64,000 nt of DNA from Lawsonibacter asaccharolyticus (GCA_003112755.1 BFBT01000001.1:2294001-2358000); one strand, 5' to 3'; shown: positions 17,127-26,574, numbered from the stretch's first letter. A program made the numbers and translations. Notes: generated from the sequence alone by a model not told the origin.

Positions 17127-17155
17127 AAGGGCCCCGCAGCTTGTGCGGGGCCCTT
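17127..17155 (+). terminator. Hairpin terminator of nfnAB
   Basis: A perfect 12-bp stem (17127-17138 with 17144-17155) with a GCTTG loop. The T-tract is weak. Confidence 0.6.
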
Positions 17156-17217
17156 ACTGTAAAAGTCCTGTTTTTGGGGCTGCTTCTGCGGTAGGATGGA
17201 AAAAGGAGGGGAAAGAC

Positions 17218-18117
17218 ATGCTTTATCTGAGGAGGTTCTCCCTGCCGGGGCAGGGGGCAGAGGCCAGCTTCCTGGCACGTGACAGCGAGAACAAACGGAC
17301 CTGTTACGGCAGCCGCTACCCCTTCGGCATCTTTCTGTCCCGAAAGGTCCCTCCTCTGACCTTTGAGCCCATCACCATCCTGTGCGGCGGGAACGGCTGC
17401 GGCAAGACCACGGTGCTCAATCTGATGGCGGAGAAGTTGAAGCTGCGTCGCGGGACTGTGTTCAACCGGAGCTCCTTTTTTCAGCCCTATCTGGATCTCT
17501 GCGAGGCGGAGACGGCAGGGGCCTTCGGGGCGGCGGAGCTTGAGAACAGCCGGATCATCACCAGTGACGATGTGTTCGACGGCCTGCTGGATCTCCGATA
17601 TATGAATGAGAACATCGAGCACAGGAGAAAGGAACTGCTGGAGGAATATGCGGATGCCCGGTACGCCCGTTTTCAGATGCGCTCTCTGGAGGACTATGAC
17701 CGCCTGCGCCAGGTGGTGGAGGCCCAGCGCAAGACCGGCTCCCACTATGTGCGGGACCGGGTGATGAAGGATATCCCGGGCCGTTCCAACGGGGAGAGCG
17801 CATTCCTTTACTTCACCAGGGAGATCCAGGAGGGCGGGCTCTACCTGCTGGACGAGCCGGAAAACAGTCTGTCTGCCCGGCTCCAGCTGGAGCTGGCCCG
17901 CTTTCTGGAGGACTCCGCCCGCTTTTACCGCTGTCAATTCGTCATCTCCACCCATTCCCCCTTCCTGCTGGCCCTGCGGGGGGCGAAGATCTATGACCTG
18001 GACCAGGACCCGGTGGAGCCCTGCCGCTGGACCCAGGTGCCCAGTGTCCGCACCTTTTACGAGTTCTTCCGCAGCCGCCGGGAGGAATTTGAGGATGAGA
18101 ACGGCGCCCCGGACTGA
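17218..18117 (+). CDS. Small AAA/ABC-type ATPase of unknown role
   Basis: A 299-residue soluble P-loop ATPase. Walker A is GGNGCGKTT (about 60-68). Walker B with the adjacent D-loop-like segment is YLLDEPENSLS near 215, and ISTHSPF follows with the switch histidine. This layout matches the AAA_15/AAA_21 or RecF/SMC-like stand-alone ATPases, some of which belong to defence or chromosome systems. No partner nuclease or membrane gene is adjacent, so I assign no function. AAAGGAGGGG sets the start at 17218. Its stop codon lies in the loop of the terminator hairpin. Confidence 0.8.
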   Translation: MLYLRRFSLPGQGAEASFLARDSENKRTCYGSRYPFGIFLSRKVPPLTFEPITILCGGNGCGKTTVLNLMAEKLKLRRGTVFNRSSFFQPYLDLCEAETAGAFGAAELENSRIITSDDVFDGLLDLRYMNENIEHRRKELLEEYADARYARFQMRSLEDYDRLRQVVEAQRKTGSHYVRDRVMKDIPGRSNGESAFLYFTREIQEGGLYLLDEPENSLSARLQLELARFLEDSARFYRCQFVISTHSPFLLALRGAKIYDLDQDPVEPCRWTQVPSVRTFYEFFRSRREEFEDENGAPD

Positions 18118-18133
18118 CCGGGGCGCCGTTTCA
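18100..18133 (+). terminator. Terminator, possibly bidirectional
   Basis: A perfect 13-bp stem (18100-18112 with 18118-18130) whose 5-nt loop contains the ATPase stop codon. TTTC follows on the plus strand. It may also end the minus-strand acetyltransferase transcript. Confidence 0.7.
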
Positions 18134-18184
18134 TTTGTGGAGAAAGCCATACTGGGGGGAGCTCCGCCGCTTTTTCGCGCGTTT

Positions 18185-18445
18185 TTATGCCTGCTCCGGG
18201 TGTTTCTCCAGCCAGGAGACAGCATAGGTGCAGGTGGCGGCGGGGGTGCCGCCGTTTTTGCGGATCTGCTCCAGGGCGGCCCGGACCAGCTTATCCGCCA
18301 TCCCCTGCCCCCGGAGGGAGGGGGCCACAAAGGTGTGGTCGATGGTATAGATCCCGGGCTGAGTGCAGGGGAATGTGATCTCAGCCACCAGACGGCCCCC
18401 GCCGTCCAGCCCGTAGACCCGGGTAGGCTCAAATTGCAGCTCCAT
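18185..18445 (-). CDS. Small GNAT-family N-acetyltransferase
   Basis: An 86-residue YjdJ/GCN5-like protein. The acetyl-CoA loop is seen as SLRGQGMADKLV, preceded by the HTFVAP strand. Proteins of this short class have only the core fold and their substrates are mostly unknown. GAGGTGAT lies before ATG 18445; an upstream in-frame start at 18475 lacks a ribosome binding site. It is the last gene of the minus-strand run behind spoVAE, 90 nt away, and may or may not be co-transcribed with it. Confidence 0.78.
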   Translation of the reverse strand: MELQFEPTRVYGLDGGGRLVAEITFPCTQPGIYTIDHTFVAPSLRGQGMADKLVRAALEQIRKNGGTPAATCTYAVSWLEKHPEQA

Positions 18446-18535
18446 GTTTATCACCTCGTGCCCAGTGTAGCACACAGGTGGAGAAAAAGCCAGAAAAATC
18501 CTGCTCTGAGGAGAAGAGCTCCCAGAGCGGGGGAA

Positions 18536-18892
18536 TCAGCTCTTGGGCTTGGACTTGAAGAGCAGCGCCACCAGGAAGCCGAAGAAGATGGCGGCGGTGA
18601 TGCCGCCCGCCGCTGCGGTGACACCCCCGGTGAGGGCCCCCAGGAAGCCCTGCTCCTCCACTGCCTTGCGCACCCCCTTGGCCAGCAGATAGCCGAAACC
18701 GGTGAGGGGGACGGTGGCTCCGCTCCCGGCCCAGTCCACCAGCTTCTGGTAGACGCCCGCGCCGCCCAGGACCACGCCGGTGACCACATAGAGGACTAGG
18801 ATCTTGGCCGGGGTGAGAGGCGTCTTGTCGATGAGAAGCTGTCCGATCAGGCACAGGATGCCGCCGCAGAGAAACGCGTTGAAATATTCCAT
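18536..18892 (-). CDS. spoVAE: Stage V sporulation protein AE
   Basis: A 118-residue membrane protein with about four hydrophobic segments, matching SpoVAE (SpoVAEb) in length and in the LTGFGYLLAKGV segment. SpoVA proteins form the channel that moves dipicolinic acid into the forespore and out again at germination. It follows spoVAD by 33 nt on the minus strand. The usual first gene of the trio, spoVAC, is not in the window. Confidence 0.88.
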   Translation of the reverse strand: MEYFNAFLCGGILCLIGQLLIDKTPLTPAKILVLYVVTGVVLGGAGVYQKLVDWAGSGATVPLTGFGYLLAKGVRKAVEEQGFLGALTGGVTAAAGGITAAIFFGFLVALLFKSKPKS

Positions 18893-18925
18893 ATCAGTGA
18901 CCTCTTTTCTTGGACATGACGGGGA

Positions 18926-19942
18926 TCATTTGACAGCGGAGATGGCGATGGCGTGGCAGATACCGGGCACCGACTCTCCCTGAAAGGCGGAGGTGGGGGA
19001 GTGGAGGGCGCCGGTGGGGCAGAAAAGGATATTTTTCCAGCGGCCCTCCCGCATCCCGTTGAGCAGATAGCCGGTGAGCACCGAGGCGGAGCAGCCGCAG
19101 CCCGAGCCGCCGCAGTGGACGTCCTGATTTTCCAGATCGAAGATCATCAGACCGCAGTCGTTGTGGTTGGTGGACAGGTCCACCCCGTCCTGCCGGAACA
19201 GCTCCAGCAGCAGCTCACGCCCAAGCTTGCCCAGGTCGCCGGTGACGATCAGGTCGTAGTAGTCCGGCCCCCGGCCGGTATCCTGAAAGTGGGCGGTGAG
19301 GGTGGCATAGGCCGCCGGGGCCATGGCGGCCCCCATGTTGTTGGTGTCAGTGATCCCCTTGTCGGTGATCTTGCCCAGGGTGCAGTGGGTGACGTAGGGA
19401 CCGGGCCCCTCCCGGGCCAGGATGGCGGCCCCGGCGCCGGTCACCGTCCACTGGGCGGTGGGGGTGCGCTGGCCTCCGTACTCCAGGGGGGTGCGGTACT
19501 GCCGCTCCGCCGTACAGAAGTGGGAGGAGACCACCACCGCCGCCCACTCCCCGAAGCCGCCGTCCAAGGTCATGGAGGCCAGGGCCAGACCCTCCCCCAT
19601 GGTGGAGCAGGCCCCGTAGAGCCCAAAAAAGGGGATGTCCTGCCCCCGGGCGGCGAAGGAGGAGCCGATGCACTGGTTGAGCAGGTCGCCGGCAAAGAGC
19701 CAGTCCATGGCGGAGGCAGCCTGGCCGGCCTTGTCCAGCGCCAGGGCGAGGGCCTGCTTCTGCATGGCGCTCTCCGACTTCTCCCAGGTGGCCTCCCCAA
19801 AGGTGTCATCAGAGCCGATGAGGTCGAAGGAGCTGGCCAGAGGGCCCTCCCCTTCCTTCTTGCCCACTACATTGGCGTGTCCGGCCAGGGTGGGCGGGTT
19901 GGCAAGGGCCACCGTTTGACGGCCCAGTTTTTTTGTTGTCAT
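18926..19942 (-). CDS. spoVAD: Stage V sporulation protein AD
   Basis: A 338-residue soluble protein with the thiolase/ketosynthase-like fold of SpoVAD. Recognisable segments are GRQTVALANPP at the N terminus, LYGACSTMGE, and GSGCGCSASV near the C terminus. In B. subtilis SpoVAD binds dipicolinic acid directly. GGAGG lies 11 nt before ATG 19942. A sigma-G-like promoter is just upstream and spoVAE follows. The space upstream holds the asparaginase terminator, not spoVAC. Confidence 0.93.
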   Translation of the reverse strand: MTTKKLGRQTVALANPPTLAGHANVVGKKEGEGPLASSFDLIGSDDTFGEATWEKSESAMQKQALALALDKAGQAASAMDWLFAGDLLNQCIGSSFAARGQDIPFFGLYGACSTMGEGLALASMTLDGGFGEWAAVVVSSHFCTAERQYRTPLEYGGQRTPTAQWTVTGAGAAILAREGPGPYVTHCTLGKITDKGITDTNNMGAAMAPAAYATLTAHFQDTGRGPDYYDLIVTGDLGKLGRELLLELFRQDGVDLSTNHNDCGLMIFDLENQDVHCGGSGCGCSASVLTGYLLNGMREGRWKNILFCPTGALHSPTSAFQGESVPGICHAIAISAVK

Positions 19943-19978
19943 GGCGTCAAGGACCTCCGTGCTGTTGAAAATCAGAGG

Positions 19979-20008
19979 TAGCTTGCCCCGAGAATGAAAA
20001 AATATGAA
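19979..20008 (-). promoter_or_regulatory. Sigma-G-like promoter for spoVAD-spoVAE
   Basis: Reading the minus strand, TTCATA (plus 20003-20008) and CAAGCTA (plus 19979-19985) are 17 bp apart. This is close to the sigma-G consensus (GHATR and CATNHTA). It lies 37 nt before the start codon and begins right after the T-run of the asparaginase terminator. Sigma-G control of spoVA is known in B. subtilis. Confidence 0.4.
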
Positions 20009-20056
20009 AAAAGGCGCATGTCCCGTCCGACAAAATACGGCGGACGGGACATGCGC
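20006..20056 (-). terminator. Terminator of ansA
   Basis: A perfect 16-bp stem (20014-20029 with 20041-20056) with an 11-nt loop. On the minus strand it is followed by CTTTTTTC. Confidence 0.9.
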
Positions 20057-20078
20057 AGCAGCTGGTGGAAAAACTTTT

Positions 20079-21077
20079 TTAGAGGGTGACCTCTCCGGCC
20101 AGGTTGGAGTCGAAGATATCGCGGACCTGCGCCGGGTCCTCGGTCTGGCCCAGGGCCCACATGAGCTTGGTCACCGCGGCTTCCGTGGTCATGTCGCGGC
20201 CGGGGATTACCCCGCACTCCAGCAGGCGCTGGCCTACCTCGTAGATGGACAGGTCGCTGGACTCATAGAGGCACTGGCTGCACGCCACCACCGACACCCC
20301 GTGGGCAGTGAGCTCGCCCAGCCGGTCCAGCAGGTTCCGGCGGAGAAAGTGCATCCCGCCGGCGCCGAAGGTCTCCAGGACGATGCCCCGGTAGTGCATG
20401 TCCATCAGCATGGAGAAGACCGCCGGGTTGGTGCCGGGGATCAGCTTGAGCAGAAAGACGTCGGGGCACAGCCGATCCAGCAGCCGGGTGGGGCGGCTGG
20501 GGTCGCCGGGGCGGATGGCGCTCTCGTTGCGGTGGATGCCGTTGGCGAAAACTTCCCCCAGATAGGGGGCGTTGACGCTCTCGAAAGCCTCAAAGCCCAT
20601 GGTGCGCACCTTCACTGCCCGGCAGCCCCGGATCAGCTTGTGGTCAAAGGCAATGGAGACGCCGGGGATGCGGCAGTCCACGGCGGAAAAGGCGGTATAG
20701 AGGTTGTTGCGGGCGTCGGTGAGCAGGTTGTCGATGGGCATCTGGGAGCCGGTGAGGACTACGGGTTTGGTGAGATTCTGGAGCATGTAGCTCAGCACCG
20801 AGGCGGTGTAAGCCATGGTATCAGTGCCGTGGGTGATGACGATGCCGTCATAGGCGTCCAGATTTTCCATCACCGCCCGGGCGATGGTCTGCCACTCCTC
20901 AGCCTGGATGTTGGAGCTGTCCAGGTTGAGGATGTCCCGGGCGTCGATGTGGTAGTGGGCGCGCAGGTCCGACATATATTCCAGCAGGCCCCGGGCAGAG
21001 ATCTGGGGCTCCAGTCCCTGGTCGCCCCGGCGGGAGGCGATGGTGCCCCCGGTGGTGAGAAGCAGGACTCGGGTCAT
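20079..21077 (-). CDS. ansA: Type I L-asparaginase
   Basis: A 332-residue asparaginase that hydrolyses L-asparagine to aspartate and ammonia. The first catalytic threonine is Thr12 in TTGGTIAS, and the second motif is ITHGTDTMAYTA near 80-91. No signal peptide is present, so the enzyme is cytoplasmic (type I, AnsA-like). AAGGAGG precedes ATG 21077. It lies 31 nt downstream of the hydrolase gene on the same strand and ends at a strong terminator, so the two form an operon. Confidence 0.93.
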   Translation of the reverse strand: MTRVLLLTTGGTIASRRGDQGLEPQISARGLLEYMSDLRAHYHIDARDILNLDSSNIQAEEWQTIARAVMENLDAYDGIVITHGTDTMAYTASVLSYMLQNLTKPVVLTGSQMPIDNLLTDARNNLYTAFSAVDCRIPGVSIAFDHKLIRGCRAVKVRTMGFEAFESVNAPYLGEVFANGIHRNESAIRPGDPSRPTRLLDRLCPDVFLLKLIPGTNPAVFSMLMDMHYRGIVLETFGAGGMHFLRRNLLDRLGELTAHGVSVVACSQCLYESSDLSIYEVGQRLLECGVIPGRDMTTEAAVTKLMWALGQTEDPAQVRDIFDSNLAGEVTL

Positions 21078-21108
21078 GGAAAACCTCCTTGCAGAAGAGA
21101 TGGAAGGG

Positions 21109-21735
21109 TCAGGGGAGGGGGCGTAAGAACCGGACGAGGACCTCCGCCAGCGCTTCGGGGGCGTCTGTGTTCACCTCGTGCCCCGCACCGGGGATGAGGG
21201 CCAGCTCCCCCTGGGGCACCAGCCGGCAGAGCTGCCGGGCGGCTTTCTGGTTGGCATGGTCCCCCGTGCCGCAGACCGCCAGGACAGGACAGCGGAGCCG
21301 GGCCAGGCAGCCTCGGAAGTCCAGGGCCATCATGGAGCGGGACAGGCGCATCGTATCCGCCTTGCTCAGCCCGCTGGCGGAAAACATGGACCCGGGCATC
21401 AGGCGGAACATGGCGTTTTGGAGCCGGAGCAGGCCCTTGGGCATGACGAACTGGGTGCCGATCAGGACCAGGGCCCCAACCCGGTCCGAATGCTCGATCC
21501 CGTATTGCAGAGCCAGGACCCCGCCCAGGGACAGACCGCACAGGGTGAGGGGGGCGGGAAGGGCGCCGCAGTACCGTGAGAAGGCCTGATAGAGATTTTC
21601 ATAACAGACCTCCTTTCCCCGAATCAGACCGAAGAGATCGGGACAGAGGCCGCCTGACTCCTGCCCCAGCACGCGGAGCACCGACTCCCAGCTGGCCGGG
21701 GTTTGGCCCAAGCCATGGAGATAGACAACAGACAT
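21109..21735 (-). CDS. Alpha/beta hydrolase
   Basis: A 208-residue alpha/beta hydrolase. The oxyanion region is VVYLHGLGQ. The nucleophile serine lies in GLSLGG near 69, the acid is probably the Asp of CGTGDHAN, and the histidine is in GAGHEVN near the C terminus, so the triad looks complete. The substrate cannot be told. AGGAGG precedes ATG 21735. It is the first gene of the operon with ansA, behind a good promoter. Confidence 0.85.
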   Translation of the reverse strand: MSVVYLHGLGQTPASWESVLRVLGQESGGLCPDLFGLIRGKEVCYENLYQAFSRYCGALPAPLTLCGLSLGGVLALQYGIEHSDRVGALVLIGTQFVMPKGLLRLQNAMFRLMPGSMFSASGLSKADTMRLSRSMMALDFRGCLARLRCPVLAVCGTGDHANQKAARQLCRLVPQGELALIPGAGHEVNTDAPEALAEVLVRFLRPLP

Positions 21736-21818
21736 GGGATCGCCTCCTGGCCCTCCCGGACCGGTAGAGGAGCGGCCGGAAGAGAGTAAGATCGGACCGG
21801 ACAGGGCCCGTTTTTTCC

Positions 21819-21847
21819 ATCATACGATATTTTTCACCCGCCATCAA
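21819..21847 (-). promoter_or_regulatory. Promoter for the hydrolase-ansA operon
   Basis: On the minus strand TTGATG (plus 21842-21847) and TATGAT (plus 21819-21824) are 17 bp apart. The leader is about 75 nt. Confidence 0.6.
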
Positions 21848-22009
21848 GGGAGAATTCCGATTTTGTTCGGGGCTGGGGCACGGAAGAGAGCTGACTCGAT
21901 CCGAGGCGCCCTTCTGGCCACAGCGATATTAAGCGGGGGACCTGAAAGCCTTTTTACTTTATCTGAAACGATAAAAGATAATTATTTTATGTTTATCATT
22001 AAAAAATAA

Positions 22010-22047
22010 TTGACAAAAATATGTTAAGTGATATACTGTGTGTTAAG
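22010..22047 (+). promoter_or_regulatory. Promoter with direct repeats for the DUF2975/XRE pair
   Basis: TTGACA 22010-22015 and TATACT 22032-22037 are 16 bp apart. The heptamer TGTTAAG occurs at 22022-22028 and 22041-22047, flanking the -10 box 19 bp apart. This could be an operator for the XRE protein encoded downstream. The surrounding 21960-22060 is strongly AT-rich. Confidence 0.6.
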
Positions 22048-22068
22048 AAATGAAAGGAGCCTTTATTT

Positions 22069-22575
22069 ATGAAAGAAAAAGCGTTGAAAAGATATGCTCA
22101 TTTTATCTCCATACTTCTTAACATCGTCTGCATTGTTTTCGGCGTATTAAGTGTATCGTTATTTGCAGGGATCGTGGTTATCGTTTGTGCCCGGCTTTTT
22201 TTGCCGGAAATGTTCCACCAGGCGTGGGAAACTGCTGTTAAAGCAGGGCAAACTCTTAGCTTTGGACAATGCGCATTCTTTTTCATTTGCTGTCTTGGAA
22301 TGCTCATCTGTATCTTTTTAGCCCTGTATAACGCCAAAAGATTGTTTGGATGTATCGGCAAAGGAAATTCTCCTTTTACAGCTGAAACAGCCAGTCAGAT
22401 ACGGAAAATAGCATTGTATGTCCTGGTGTTTGCTGTTTTTTCTGCATTCTCTGTCTTTAAAATGGCATTTTCACAATTCTTCATGAGTGGTTTGTTTGCC
22501 CTCGTTCTGTTTTGTATCTCCCTTATTTTTGACTATGGATGTGAGTTGCAGCAAGAGGTGGATGAAACGCTGTAA
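22069..22575 (+). CDS. DUF2975-like integral membrane protein
   Basis: A 168-residue protein with four hydrophobic segments (about 12-40, 66-88, 108-130, 132-152), matching the usual partner of small YozG-type regulators. A good AAAGGAG site precedes the ATG. Base composition is clearly lower in G+C than flanking genes. The next gene starts 13 nt after its stop, so they form an operon. Function is unknown; such pairs are widespread in Firmicutes and often mobile. Confidence 0.8.
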   Translation: MKEKALKRYAHFISILLNIVCIVFGVLSVSLFAGIVVIVCARLFLPEMFHQAWETAVKAGQTLSFGQCAFFFICCLGMLICIFLALYNAKRLFGCIGKGNSPFTAETASQIRKIALYVLVFAVFSAFSVFKMAFSQFFMSGLFALVLFCISLIFDYGCELQQEVDETL

Positions 22576-22587
22576 AGGAGATATGAT

Positions 22588-22803
22588 ATGGCAATAATTT
22601 TAAGGCTTGATAGAATGATGGCAGATAGAAAAATAAGCCTAAACGAACTATCTGAAAAGGTCGGCATCGCAAATGTCAACTTATCTAAAATCAAAACAGG
22701 TAAAGTAAGTGCTATCCGCTTTTCTACACTGAATTCCATTTGCAAAGCACTGGATTGTCAGCCAGGGGATATATTAGAATATCAGAAAGACATGGAAGAA
22801 TAA
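22588..22803 (+). CDS. Small XRE/YozG-type helix-turn-helix regulator
   Basis: A 71-residue Cro/C1-type protein almost entirely made of one HTH domain: ISLNELSEKVGIANVNLSKIKTG is the helix-turn-helix, and ALDCQPGDILEY is the usual YozG-type ending. AAAGGAGATATG gives a strong start. It is AT-rich like the gene before it. It probably controls its own operon through the repeats around the 22032 promoter; that is inference from gene order. Confidence 0.9.
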   Translation: MAIILRLDRMMADRKISLNELSEKVGIANVNLSKIKTGKVSAIRFSTLNSICKALDCQPGDILEYQKDMEE

Positions 22804-22863
22804 AATTTCTGTTTTTTTATGATATTTTTCTGCTTTGTCCAGTGTGTAGTGAAATTGACGGAG

Positions 22864-22891
22864 TTGAAAAAGAGGAAAAAATTGATATAAT
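22864..22891 (+). promoter_or_regulatory. Promoter for the zinc-ribbon/thioesterase genes
   Basis: TTGAAA 22864-22869 and a perfect TATAAT 22886-22891 are 16 bp apart. The leader is about 75 nt. Confidence 0.6.
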
Positions 22892-22970
22892 AAAAAATCA
22901 GAGATCCTGCGTCCGGCGAAAACGGCCCATCGGGGGCGGAGGCTGGACTGCCACAGAAAGGAAATTCGTT

Positions 22971-23588
22971 ATGTCGGTTGAAGAGCCAAAGCGTACCCTG
23001 GCTTATATCTGCCCCGCCTGCCGTCAGTCGGTCATTGTGGAGCGGGACCTGTTTTCCCTGGCTGCCGCCACGGCCCATATCAAATGCCCCTGCGGCAGAT
23101 CGGAGCTGCGGGTGGAATTTGTGGACGACCATGTGGACCTGGAGGTGCCCTGCCTGTTCTGCGACCGGGAACACCGGGTGAGCTGCTCCACCCACGCCTT
23201 CCTGCACCAGAAGGCCCTGGCCTTCTCCTGCGCGGCCTCCGGCCTGGACTGCTGCTACGTGGGGGAGGAGGGCCCTGTCTTTGCCGCTACGGCCCGGCTG
23301 GAGCGGGCGGCCGATAAGCTGAAGGAGGAGCAGGCGGCCGAGGAGAAAGCCGCGTTCCTGGACGAGATCGTCATGCACGAGGTGCTCTCCGAGGTGAAGG
23401 ACATCGCGGCCCGGGGAGGTGTCTCCTGCGCCTGCGGCTCCAGGGAATGGAAGCTGAAGGTGAATTACAGCTCCATCGACCTCATCTGCGCCCAGTGCGG
23501 CGCGCAGATGCGCATCCCGGCCGCTACGGCGGACGACATCGACGACATCTGCTGTAAAAACACCATATTGATCCGGGGAAAGAAGTGA
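22971..23588 (+). CDS. Multi-zinc-ribbon (CxxC) protein of unknown function
   Basis: A 205-residue soluble protein with many paired cysteines: CPAC and CPCG in the first 45 residues, CLFC near 60, then after a Glu/Ala-rich helix (about 110-145) CACG and CAQCG near 155-175. These look like two or three zinc ribbons resembling CpXC-type domains. AGAAAGGA precedes ATG 22971, and the good upstream promoter favours this start. The thioesterase gene begins 6 nt after its stop, so they are co-transcribed. I assign no function. Confidence 0.75.
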   Translation: MSVEEPKRTLAYICPACRQSVIVERDLFSLAAATAHIKCPCGRSELRVEFVDDHVDLEVPCLFCDREHRVSCSTHAFLHQKALAFSCAASGLDCCYVGEEGPVFAATARLERAADKLKEEQAAEEKAAFLDEIVMHEVLSEVKDIAARGGVSCACGSREWKLKVNYSSIDLICAQCGAQMRIPAATADDIDDICCKNTILIRGKK

Positions 23589-23594
23589 AACGGC

Positions 23595-24335
23595 ATGGGA
23601 CAGTTTTTTGAATATGAGATGACGGTGGACAGCCGGGATGTGGACGGCTGGGGCCGGTGCCGGCCCTCCGCCGTGCTGGGCTATCTCCAGGAGGCGGCCA
23701 CCCTGGCCGCGGAGGACGGGGGCTTCGGGCGGGAGAAGACCCTGGAGTACCACGCTTTCTGGATGCTGGCCCGGATCTGGTTCCGTCTGGACCGCCCCCT
23801 GCGGTGGGAGGAGAAGGTGACGGTGCGCACCTGGCACCGGGGCAGTAAGACGGCGCTGATGTACCGCGATTTTGACCTGCTGGCGGGCGGCGTCCCAGTG
23901 GGCGAGGCGGTGTCCGCCTGGGTGCTGGCTGGTGTGGAGGACCGGAAGCTGCTCCGCCTGTCCCAGATGCGGGAGCTGGAGGGGACCGAGGGCGGCGGGC
24001 TGTGCAAGCAGCTGACCCTCTCCAAGCTGCGCATGCCTGGAGAGATGGAGGAGCGGGACCGGCGGAGGATGGGGTACAGCGATACCGACATCAACGGCCA
24101 TGTGAACAACACCCGCTACGCCGACTTCGTATGCGATGCCCTGCGGCTGGAGGGCCTGCCCCGTAGCCGCTTTCTGAGCGAGCTCCAGATCGGATACACC
24201 GCAGAGAGCCGGGCAGGTGATGTGCTGACTCTGGAGGTGGGAGAACAGGGGGGGCAGCACTTTGTGAAGGGTGTAGACGAGGCGGGCAAAACTCACTTTG
24301 AAGCGGCCGCGAAATTTGGAGAAGAGATTCATTGA
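23595..24335 (+). CDS. Acyl-ACP thioesterase
   Basis: A 246-residue double hot-dog protein of the FatA/FatB-like bacterial family, which releases fatty acids from acyl carrier protein. The N-terminal half has GRCRPSAVLGYLQEAA; the C-terminal half has YSDTDINGHVNNTRYADFV, where the catalytic Asn/His region of the family lies. No signal peptide is seen. It follows the zinc-ribbon gene closely. Its stop codon overlaps the -35 box of the guaB promoter. Confidence 0.88.
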   Translation: MGQFFEYEMTVDSRDVDGWGRCRPSAVLGYLQEAATLAAEDGGFGREKTLEYHAFWMLARIWFRLDRPLRWEEKVTVRTWHRGSKTALMYRDFDLLAGGVPVGEAVSAWVLAGVEDRKLLRLSQMRELEGTEGGGLCKQLTLSKLRMPGEMEERDRRRMGYSDTDINGHVNNTRYADFVCDALRLEGLPRSRFLSELQIGYTAESRAGDVLTLEVGEQGGQHFVKGVDEAGKTHFEAAAKFGEEIH

Positions 24336-24361
24336 CAAGCCCGCGAGGCGGGGGGTACAAT
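24332..24361 (+). promoter_or_regulatory. Strong promoter for guaB
   Basis: TTGACA 24332-24337 overlaps the thioesterase stop, and TACAAT 24356-24361 lies 18 bp further on. The leader is about 62 nt. Confidence 0.75.
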
Positions 24362-24425
24362 AGAAAAAATATGATCCTCAAATCCCAACATCATTCCTTG
24401 CTATTGGAGAGAAAAGGAGCTGTGA

Positions 24426-25904
<1,479 letters not shown>

Positions 25905-25910
25905 TCGCAG

Positions 25911-25942
25911 AGCCCGGGCCGCAACTGCGGCCCGGGCTTTTC
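25911..25942 (+). terminator. Terminator of guaB
   Basis: A perfect 12-bp stem (25911-25922 with 25927-25938) followed by TTTTCC. Confidence 0.85.
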
Positions 25943-26000
25943 CATTCCCATGATCCCCCCTTGTCCTCCCGGAGCGGAGTGAGTCTGACCCAATGGGGAG

Positions 26001-26510
26001 CTATCCCTTTTTCCGTGTCAAGAAGATCCCGACGATCGCGGCGATCAGGATGATGGGGGCCGCTCTGACGAACAGCCATTCCAACCCGTGAAGGGCCACC
26101 CCGATTACAGCGGTCTCGGGATCGCTGTAATCCCAGCCTAAGTAAGGGCTGTTCAGGGCCGACAAGAAGGCGAAGATGGCCGCTATGACCGCGCACAATG
26201 ATAGGAGGAGCCAATGCAGGATACGCCTCCTTGTGGTTTTTCTCTGCGCAAGCTGCAGGTTTATCACCTCCAGTTTTGCGGAGATGGCTTTCAGGGGATC
26301 AACGTCCGACTCCATGACGGTTTCTCCCAGCAAGGTGCTCACGGGGGTCTCAAGGGCTTCCGACAGAGAGATCAGCAGGTCAGAGTCGGGGACAGATAAT
26401 CCTTGTTCCCATTTTGAGATCGTCTGCCGCACCACGTTCAGCTTGACAGCAAGCTCCTGCTGGGAAAGTCCTTTTGATGTTCGGATCGCTTTTATGTTTT
26501 CGTTGAGCAT
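26001..26510 (-). CDS. XRE-family regulator with C-terminal membrane helices
   Basis: A 169-residue protein. The N-terminal HTH is clear (SQQELAVKLNVVRQTISKWEQG), followed by a short linker. Two hydrophobic segments lie near 97-117 (HWLLLSLCAVIAAIFAFL) and 146-163. This HTH-plus-membrane layout is common in Clostridia, usually without a known signal. AAGGAG precedes ATG 26510 and a good promoter lies upstream. It may be an autoregulator; no adjacent target gene is obvious. Confidence 0.88.
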   Translation of the reverse strand: MLNENIKAIRTSKGLSQQELAVKLNVVRQTISKWEQGLSVPDSDLLISLSEALETPVSTLLGETVMESDVDPLKAISAKLEVINLQLAQRKTTRRRILHWLLLSLCAVIAAIFAFLSALNSPYLGWDYSDPETAVIGVALHGLEWLFVRAAPIILIAAIVGIFLTRKKG

Positions 26511-26545
26511 TTGGGATGGTCTCCTTCCATCTGTTCTCTGCCATA

Positions 26546-26574
26546 ATTATATAGAGAGCGGCCCGTTGCCGCAA
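26546..26574 (-). promoter_or_regulatory. Promoter for the membrane XRE regulator
   Basis: On the minus strand TTGCGG (plus 26569-26574) and TATAAT (plus 26546-26551) are 17 bp apart. Confidence 0.6.
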
